Below, piece after piece: positions 1 through 9,600 of a stretch of 14,311 nt of DNA. Each line of letters begins with the position of its first letter. Positions within the stretch are counted from its first letter, which is position 1. The position numbers were made by a program, and so were the translations under genes. This stretch comes from Phoronis pallida. Taxonomy: Eukaryota; Phoronida; Phoronidae. The notes under the pieces were generated by a model that did no database searches, was not told the DNA's origin, and worked only from the letters and a program-made list of their open reading frames with translations. Location of the stretch: the NCBI GenBank assembly GCA_028565715.1, contig JAOXYC010011125.1, forward strand, positions 1,060 through 15,370. Reading direction: 5' to 3'.

Positions 1-188
1 TCACGATATTTAAACTCATTTATTAATAAGTCAGGGATGTAAATTTTCAGGTTTTTGCCTGAATTCAGGTTTATTTTATTTATTAAACGAAAATGCTAGG
101 TGAAGCCGATATCACGATATTTAAACTCATTTATTAATAAGTCAGGGATGTAAATTTTCAGGTTTTTGCCTGAATTCAGGTTTATTTT
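1..188. repeat. Tandem direct repeat, period 111 bp, about 1.7 copies
   Basis: Positions 1-77 are repeated essentially exactly at 112-188. The linker at 78-111 occurs once in view. Each unit contains the perfect 12-bp palindrome CCTGAATTCAGG preceded by caggttttt. The left edge of the window may truncate a longer array. It lies in the intron upstream of e1. Confidence 0.85.
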
Positions 189-204
189 TATATTGATAGC
201 ATCA

Positions 205-333
205 GTCAGCCACTCCGCTTAGGCAAAGAACCAACCATGTTCTTATGACCTTTGAAGTGTGGCTGAAAGAAACGCAGGGAACCCCACTGTCTAGTACGTA
301 TCCGTCTAGATGGTAACGTTTCTTGTGACAACA
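205..333 (+). ncRNA. Intronic H/ACA-box snoRNA, family A copy 1
   Basis: Hairpin 1: basal stem GCCAC (209-213)/GTGGC (259-263), apical stem AAGAAC (226-231)/GTTCTT (239-244). An ANANNA box, AAAGAA, is at 266-271 but overlaps the next stem. Hairpin 2: basal GAAACG (269-274)/CGTTTC (317-322), upper TCTAG (290-294)/CTAGA (306-310). The ACA is at 328-330, followed by three nucleotides. It shares the 5' pocket (CGCTTAGG, GACCTTTGAAGTG) with A2-A4 but has its own 3' hairpin. It lies in the partial intron before e1, 191 nt from the acceptor. Confidence 0.65.
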
Positions 334-524
334 ATAATGATATATTTAAACCTAGATGATAAGGTATTTAATTTGATTATCAAGTTGGAAAAATTATAAA
401 GATGAATTGAGTAATCTGTTGATAAAGTTTATGAATGCCAAAAACGAAGTATTGCAAACAATATTTCTTTTATTTATTTGTGAATATAAAAAAACCCACT
501 TTCTAAATGAATGCAATGTTTCAG

Positions 525-665
525 GAGCACACGAGGCTTGAACTTGAAGCCCTACAGAAAGAAAGCGAGATACCTCTGGAAGATTTGATTCAGAGTTTAC
601 CGCCGGAGATTCTAGGAGAAACTGGTGATGACCTCGATAAATTAACAGAAGAAGACAATGCAGAG
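525..665 (+). CDS. SRCAP: SRCAP exon e1 (acidic region, first E-I-P-L-E-D-L motif)
   Basis: The acceptor tttcag ends at 524 and the exon is read in phase 0 as [11 protein letters not shown]... It contains [17 protein letters not shown], which matches the ELPLEELLRSLPP region upstream of the ATPase in vertebrate SRCAP. It is followed by an acidic tail ending EEDNAE. The same frame hits TGA at 678 and no GT donor occurs before it. The best end is therefore a GC donor (GAG|gcaagc) at 665/666. That also leaves the phase-0 boundary that the next exon needs. The upstream neighbour exon is outside the window. Confidence 0.8.
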
Positions 666-3600
666 GCAAGCATTAAATGATTTTCAACTTTTTATTTATG
701 AGTTCAGTGCATTCAGTCAAAAACTGCTCACTTGTTGGAATAAAAATCCTGGTACATATTACACTTCTGTTTGAAATGTAAATGATGAGGAACATTTACA
801 GTAGATTTACAGTAGCCACATGCGCTTTGGTGCTTTTTCAACAGTAAACTGATTACCTTTGAAATGTGGCTGACATTAATACAAGAACTTACCCCATCTC
901 ATACACTGTGATGAGATGGAAAATACATTGTGACACTATAACAATTTTTGAAAAATTATCTTACTACTTTAAAATAATTGAATCTTATTTCTAAGAACAA
1001 TAAACCAAAATTAATTGTTGAGTCCACAGATTGTGACATTTATATTGGAATTCATCTTTAATTTTACGGAATAAATATTTCCACAGGATGGTGATGATGC
1101 TGAGTTTGAGGAAGGTGGAGAGGAGGCCGTGGACGATGAAATGACCTTGGATGAACAAGAGGACCATGAACAAAATGATGACCATAATGATGAACTCGGT
1201 GATCTTGCAAAAGAAGGTGATTTCTTATTGCTTCATTCACAACTTGCATCTCTTACAACTTTTGTGTAGTGAGCTTATAATGGACAAAATCTTAATTGTA
1301 CAAGCAAGATGCTGTAAAAAAAAGTGTTATCGCCACATACGCTTTGGCACAGATTACACTATGGTTTTGTGACCTTTGAAGTGTGGCAGATTGAAAGCAA
1401 GATGGCGTTTTGCCTCTTGACAGAGTGAGTCAAGATGTCTCTTATCTTCTTGCAACATCTCATTCTTAGTATTGATAACTTATATTTTGGGAAGTTGTGA
1501 TATCAATTTGTAGCCATTTTAGTTTGTTACAAACAAAAAATAGTTCTGGTCATTGCAACTCTTCATTTCTCAATTGAATTATTGCGGCTTGCTGAAGTAA
1601 CCAGCTTGTTTCACCCAAAATTAACCCAGAGTGCAATAATTTTCTCAGGTGAGCTTCCAATAGAAGAGCTGATGAAGAAATATTCTGGTGCTTATGAGAG
1701 TGACTTTGAGATGGAGTCACAGGACAGTGAGGAGTCTGAGAGTGAGGAGGATGAGGAGACTGAGGAACCTGTGGAAGGTAATATATCACACCGGAAATTG
1801 GTTGAAATCTTTGTTTGTTGAAAATCTTTGTTTGTTGAAATTTATTTGAATAAAAGGAAAACCCTATATGGTTGACTAAGCAGACTGAGGGTAGCAAATT
1901 TAAAAGTCAGCGTCAGAACATTTATTGAGTAGCCACATGCGCTTTGGTGCTTTTTAAACAATAAACTGACAACCTTTGAAATGTGGCTGACATAAATACA
2001 AGAACTTACCCCATCTGATACACTGTGATGAGATGGAAAATTCCTTGTTACAAACCATAAATTTCGTTCAGGCAATTGCTGTCCTTGACAACCCCCTGGT
2101 TTGTGACCAAGTGCAAGTCGATAACAATCTCTGTCCAAGTTATGCTTGTCTTCTAAATCTAAAAGAACTGTTCTTAAATGCATTGCGTCATGATTATGTT
2201 TATTTTACAGAGTCTGTGACTGAAGAATCAGGTTCTGAAGAGGAACAGGACGGCTTGGAAGATGTTGGCATGGAATATCTCATCCACCCTGAGAAGGAAG
2301 AGCCAATCCCAAAGGCACCACAGGTATCCAAAGATGTTACCTAATTACAATTTATAAACTGGAAAAGACCGAAAAATTCAAAACTCTACAAAATTTATTA
2401 ATTTATGTTTATGTTAAATTTCGGAATTTCTTCATCCCCACTCACATCCTTGAGAAATTGATTTAGTGTTTCTTTTGGTTACCAGGTGGGGTGAGATCAC
2501 CATCCTTTTAAAAACCCACACAGTGACTTTCCATGTTTTGTTGTGGATCCTGTCGAAGGATACAAGTATTCGTATGTCATTTAAATATCACTTTGCAATC
2601 ACTGACACATTATTTTTTGGTGACTTAACCCTGAATTAAAAACACATTGAAAAGGGTGCACAGTACCTTATTTTGATAAATAATTTGCTTTTATAGGTTG
2701 AAGGACCTGGTAAGGAAATCACGGACATTGCTGCCACTGCACAGAGTTTACAGCCGACTGGTTACACCTTAGAAACAACAGCAGTATGTATAGATAGTGT
2801 TAATGTTATGTACATATGTAAATTTGTGGTAAATGTTGAGCCTCTACATAAAATTGTCTAAGTGGGAGCTTTCTTGAATTTTCATGATGCTTTTTTGGTG
2901 CTTAATCAGTGTTTACTTAATATTCACAGATTAAATTGGCAAGTTGTAAGCTAACAACTATTAGATTATGAGTCTGTTATAGTCACAATTTAGTCCAGTC
3001 TAAGAGTCACTTTCATGCTCAGTTCAGTGACATGTCAGTGCTATAGATCCTGGTAAAGTAAAGCTGGTTTTATGCCCCAAACACCCAATTATGGTGTCTG
3101 GATACCTAACCAGATACATTTGTTCACTTTTACGAAAGAAGCTTTCATGAATGGAATTGACAGAATCTGTATGCTAATATGAGGAAGTTTGACATAAACA
3201 TATGCTTTGAAGACCAAAATGTTCAAAAGATATTGTTCACCTCTTAATCGCATCATATCTGTTTGGAAAGCCATACAATTTGTATCAATACAACCCAAGC
3301 AAAGTAAACATTCACCATGTGTTTTGTAGGTGAAGACAGCTGTTCCGTTCCTACTCAAGCACACACTTAGAGAGTATCAACATGTTGGTCTGGACTGGTT
3401 AGCTACACTCAATGATCGTAAACTCAATGGTATTCTTGCTGATGAGATGGGTCTGGGTAAAACCATTCAAACCATCGCTCTACTCGCACATCTCGCTTGT
3501 CACCATGGTAAGTGATGTTTGTGTTACTGGGGAGTTTTCCGCAAAAATGGTACAGTAAAGGGTTGAGGCACCTTTATAGAACTGTTTTGATTGGTGATGA

Positions 3601-6600
3601 TTAAAAAAATTGAATTAGAGGTATACCCACAATAAAAGTGCCTTCCACTTGTACATGTATCTTTTATGCTTGAATCCCTTTAGACTGAAATCTATTTATG
3701 CTCCATCACTTGCTTCAATGTCCACGAACATCAATTTTCAAGAAAAGCTGATATTCCATCTATGTGGGAATATTTTGAAAGAACTGGCTTGACAAGATCT
3801 TGACTCTGGGTTTTGCTTCGAATTTTCAATGAAAATCCTAGGAACTACCAGCTTTTAATTTGTCATATTTCTAGTAGAATTTGATGTTTAAAGATAACCG
3901 ATCCCATCTCACCTGATCCTGTGGTGTTGTGGTTTGCACTTTATCTAAGAGAAAAAATACTCCATGTAACTGATTCTTTCCTTGGGCATGAATATTTTGT
4001 CATGCCCTGTTCAGCTACTGAGGAACACAAAACCTATAAATGTGTTGTTTTAGTTTTTCATACTACTTGATTTAAATTACTAGGTATGTTTATAATGAAT
4101 TTCAACCTATCAAATTATGAATCGGTGTGGTAAATCATTGATTCTTATGTTAATATCTGCCACACTTATATGATATTTATCCTAGCTCAATTTCATCATT
4201 GAATGTTTATTGTAGGCGTGTGGGGTCCTCATCTGATCGTTGTACCAACCAGTGTCATGTTGAATTGGGAGATGGAGATCAAGAAATGGTGTCCAGCTTT
4301 CAAGATTCTTACCTACTATGGCAGTCAGAAAGAAAGGAAACAGAAACGAACGGTAACTACCGCATTCATATTTCTAATTTGGATATCTACCTTTGTCTCA
4401 TGCTGCCTGATTTTTGCCAAAAAAATGTGTAAAGAAGTTTCTCTGTTCTCACAAATTGCGCTCCATAAACATTTTGTTTTGAAGAGATAATAATCCCCAC
4501 TCACATCCTTGAGAAATTGATTTAGTGTTTCTCTTGGTTACCAGGTGGGGTGAGATCAACATCCTTTTTAAAAACCCACTCAATGACTTTCCATGTTTTG
4601 TTGTGGATCCTGTCGAAGGACACACTCTTAGTATAAAAGCTACTGTATCTACATTTCTATGATATGAAAAAAAATCCAACAAAAATTAGATAGTAAAATA
4701 TTCAGAGACAGTTTTCTTTTAATGATCATTCACACAACTGAGTGGTTGATTGTCAAAGCTACATACTTCATGTTGCTGCTTGCATTATAATTTTATACTC
4801 AAATGTTTGTTTTGCAGGGTTGGACGAAGACGAACGCCTTCCATGTATGCATAACGTCATATAAATTAGTCATCCAAGACCATCAATCTTTCAGGAGGAA
4901 AAAGTGGAAATACTTAGTACTAGATGAGGTACACTAACTTTTTATTTGCATTACAATTTTGAATATGACAATGCCTCAAGATGAAAGGTATTTGCAGTTG
5001 TTGAGTCCAGGTCATTTATCTGCTCAAATTAACTTGATCTTTTGCTTGAAGCGTTGGTGTTCTTTTGAATTTGAAAACTAAGCCACATATGCACAGGTGT
5101 AATTTCCCACTGCGGTTTGTCACCTTTATTTTGTGGCCAGAGAAAGACAAGTACTTACCCCATTTTGATTCCAGTATCAAAATGGAAAATGATTGTAACA
5201 ATTTTTCTTCAGTGTCTAAAATCAAATGAATGCAATATAACCACATCTTGAAATTAAACAAGATTTCTCTTGTGCTTTTTAATAATGGAATCTAGTTTTA
5301 CAAACCGGGCATGTCACCAGGACGTCTATCTTCATTACAGGCACAAAATATCAAAAATTTCAAGTCGCAACGGTGGCAGACTTTGCTCAACTTCTCAAGT
5401 CAGCGCCGCCTGTTGTTGACGGGCACGCCGCTCCAGAACAGTCTGATGGAGCTGTGGTCATTGATGCACTTCCTCATGCCTCATGTGTTCCAGTCTCACC
5501 GCGAGTTCAAGGAATGGTTTGCTAATCCCCTTTCAGGCATGATAGAGGGAAGTCAGGAATACAATGAGAATCTCATTAAACGACTACATAAGGTGCGTTG
5601 TTTTAAAGTAAAGGGGGATATTTTTCAAGGGGTTTGGTCCTGTATTCAAGTCATTTGTTACCATTTACAGATATTCAAAGCAGACGAATAAATTAAAAGA
5701 TGATTAGAATTCTTGAATTAAGAAATTAAAAATTTGTTCTTACCCAAGATTAGAAAACTGGAAAGAGGAACAATTTTTATTTCAACTGGTCAAGTAACGT
5801 ATTTGTGTAACATTTTGAGAAGTTATTTGGAATAAGACTTGGAACCCCACTCACATCCTTGAGAAATTGATCCAGTGTTTCTCTTGGTTACCAGGTGGGG
5901 TAAGATCATCATCCTTTTAAAAACCCACACAATGACTTTCCATGTTTTGTTGTGGATCCTGTCGAAGGATACACTCTTTGTATAAGTAATTCAAAGATGA
6001 ATCAAATGCAGAACTTGTTCAGATAGTGCTTTATTGGTATGATCTTTAATTGCAAATTAAATAATTGTGTTCTTGTTTGGTTTAGGTGCTACGACCATTT
6101 TTGTTACGTCGACTGAAACAGGATGTTGAGAAACAAATGCCGAAGAAGTATGAACATGTGGTTATGTGTCGACTGTCTAAGCGTCAGCGGTTCTTGTATG
6201 ACGACTTCATGTCGCAAACAAAGTACGTTTTCGTTCTGTCCCATCACTTCATTTAAAAGGACAAGAATACTTAGCCTCATACTCAGTCTCAGTCACTACC
6301 ATAACAATTGTCCAGTCTAAGAGTCACTTTCATGCTCAGTTCAGTGACATGTCAGTGCTATAGATCCTGGTAAAGTAAAGCTGGTTTTATGCCCCAAGCA
6401 CCCAATTATGCTGTTTGGATACCTAACCAGATACATTTGTTCACTTCACATTGACTGTTAAATAAATATCCTTAATAAAACTGGTTCTTAGTCTTGAAAA
6501 TAATTTTTGTAAATTATTTATCAGAAATGCACATCGTGGCAAAGGACAAATCTAGTCATAGTCAATGTCACATTTGAAATCTTGTAGTCTCTTGACTATA

Positions 6601-9600
6601 AAAAATCGAAACTGTACGAGACATAAATTAAATCTGACAATGTACTGTGTGTATACAAACTTATACAACATTTCACCATTTCCAGAACCAAGGAGACACT
6701 AGCCAGTGGTCACTTCATGAGCGTCATCAACATTCTGATGCAGCTACGTAAAGTGTGCAATCATCCTAATCTCTTTGATCCTCGACCAATTATCTCGCCA
6801 TTCCAAGCTGAAGGGATTACATACTCTACGGCTTCTCTGGTGCTACGAGCGCTGGATAAGAACCCCCTTGAGGTGAGTGGTGCTCTCTGTAATGGGACTT
6901 GATGCCCAAAAGAATTGTGTTATCCAAATGAGTTTTTAACGCATTGGCTGTTTACCAAAGCTGACTGCGTCCATGTGAAGCATTCAGACGTGACCACAGC
7001 CAGAGAGTAATCCGCCCATAGACTGCCCATTATCCTCCCAAGTTGTGGTGTAGTCTATGGGTACAAATGTATATTTTGACAAAGCCAAGCATATTTGATT
7101 GTGAAGTTCTTGCTATACACACAAAGGATTGTTGCTAAATTATGAAATCTAAAAAGAAAGTTGGGTAATATGCATAGATTCCTATGCGCATGTTTTAAAT
7201 TCTGTTTATTTCGTTCTAAATTCCGTTTATTTCAAAATGTCCCTTAATTTTGAAATTGAAGAGTTGCTCCACACATTTCTTTATAGTGGAAGTGAAAATA
7301 CAGATGAATAAAAAAACGTGTCTTTATGTCCCTCATAATTGATTTATTACTTTTCCACAGTATATAAACCCGGAAGACTTCCACCCTAACTTATGTGATA
7401 TGGAGCTCAGTTTGCCAGCATTTGCTGCTCATCGAGTCAAGAAGCTGGCTACACCCAAACCTCTTATTGAAGAGATAGACAATCACCCTGAACCACCTGA
7501 GCGACCAAGGCCTGTCAATATGAAGAACTACTTCTATAAACTATCAGCTCAGTCTGCACAGGTATGTTTGTTTTTTGATATAGCATCATCAGTAACAAGT
7601 TTTGACCAATTAACCATGAAGATATGAAATTTAAGTCTGTAAAAATGTTTTGACCTGGGGTCTTGCTTGTGGGTGACTCCCATGTGGAGATGGGACATTA
7701 TTCAGACTTTAATTTGGCATTTTATTGGCTGTTTACCAAAGCTGATTGCGTCTCTGTGAAGCATTCAGACGTGACCACAGCCAGAGAGTAATCCGCCCAT
7801 AGACTGCCCATTATCCTCCCAAGTTGTGGTGTAGTCTATGGGTACATTGATTTATTTCTTTTTAAAAAAAATAACATGGAACCTATTGACTTAACAATCA
7901 TCGAATTTCACCAAAACAATTGTCAGTATAAATATTCCGAGGCAACAGTCCATTTTCAGTTCTTTGTACACCTGAATTATAGTGTTTTATTTCACCACTT
8001 TCATAACAGCAGCCCAGCTCTGGCAGACAGTCCCCCTTTGTGCCCATTCAACAGCGGGCGGCATCACCACTAGCCAAGACACCTGTGGTACGGTCCCCGG
8101 CCAACTCTGCTTCACCGTCTCCCACATTACTGAGACAAGGTAAAGTTCAACTCCAAATTTTTGATTGTGGTTAAGATTTCCAACAATTTATTGATAACTT
8201 TTGATATCAAGACCAATTTTCTGTAAGAGTTGTTGTTGACCTTTGCTCATATTTGCTTTTCATATAGCGCCAAAGTGTGTAATGTACAGTCCAGTCTAAG
8301 AGTCACTTTCATGCTCAGTTCAGTGACATGTCAGTGCTATAGATCCTGGTAAAGTAAAGCTGGTTTTATGCCCCAAACACCCAATCATGCTGTTTGGATA
8401 CCTAACCAGATACATGTCAAATCATGAACAAAAAGTAGCCCTTAGAGCAGTCAAATAAAAAGGTGCATGATTTACGTCATTACTTCTGCCATTTCATGTG
8501 GTTTTCAACTTGTAATTCAAAATCTTCATAATTAAAGTTATTAAAAAATTTCAGTTGTGAGTCAGCAGCAATCTATTCTGATGCCCGTTAGTCTACAAAC
8601 TACACAAGTCCACCAACTACCAGGCTACACAGCTAGACCTACACTAGTACAGAGAACCATTCCAGGGCAACAGATTGCTAGGTCGTCACCACTCACTATA
8701 CCAAGGGCAACACTCACTCAGCATGGTAGGTGTTGGAAATCTTAATAAACATTCTTACAAATTAATGAATGCTTTTATTGGCCAGAAAGTTGTGTTTTGG
8801 CAATACAGAAAAATTTGGAGCTCGACTGGGAATCAAACCTGTCCATATTCTTAGGTATTTTTAGGATAATTTCAGTTGAACCTGAACAAGTGAACTTTCA
8901 ATATTGTCAACATTAGTTTACAGAATAGTCCAGTCTCGTTTCTCTGCCATACTCATTGTTGTTGATATGTCAGTGCTATAGATCCTGGTATATCAATTGT
9001 CTGGCTGACTAATTGTTCTCAAACCCTGCATGGTTTAAGAATTGAGGTATTCTGCCAAATACATATCTTCTCATGAACTAAGCTTTTTTGAAACTAAATA
9101 ATACCAATGTTAAAATTTTGTATCATTAATTGTTTGAAGCCAATGTAATGTTAATTAGCCCTGTTTTTATATCAGAGGTTTAGCAGTCATCTATGTGCAA
9201 AAGAAATCCCTTAATCATTCTAAAGAACTGTCATGTTAATTTCAGGTGTCATCATGGGATCGTCGTCTCCGTCATCAAGCGCCCAATCTCAGCCAATCAC
9301 AGTCCAGATCCAGCACACACAGCAAGGTACACGGCTCATGATTCCGTCTGGTCAGATCTCGCAACTCCCTGGTATATGCTCCTCTCATTAACTCTCACTT
9401 TTCTGTCTCTGTCTATCATGGTGAAGGGCTTCAATGCTTTGGAAGTTAGTCAGGCTCAAATGTCTAGGTTTTCAAATGTTTTGGTCACATTTCAGAATAT
9501 GGTAAAAAACTATGTTTCTGATTATTTTACTGATTTTTCAAAGACGACCATTATACATATCGTGGTTCGGTTATATCTCTTCACAATTTCAAGACTATCA

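Noticed and set aside
894-919. GTGATGA in family A as a C box (C/D snoRNA)
   Set aside because: It lies inside a perfect stem and is not kept in A1, A3 or A5. No D box with a terminal stem fits.
881-919. Reverse strand GATGGGGTAAGT as a spliced-leader RNA donor
   Set aside because: The donor-like sequence is not kept in A1 or A3, and no transcript structure supports it on the minus strand.
1550-1897. Minus-strand open frames (also 1842-2183, 11438-11836, 13464-13727, 10436-10672)
   Set aside because: They are antisense shadows of SRCAP exons or snoRNA-bearing introns, with no domain, and they cross splice sites of the + strand gene.
2432-2567. Intronic repeats as tRNA-derived SINEs or MITEs
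   Set aside because: No A/B box pair, no A-rich tail, no terminal inverted repeats or target-site duplications, and all copies are in sense. The H box plus ACA plus two-hairpin fold explains them better.
3330-3515. GTG at 3330 as a translation start
   Set aside because: It is an internal Val codon right after a splice acceptor, and the protein continues upstream through e5.
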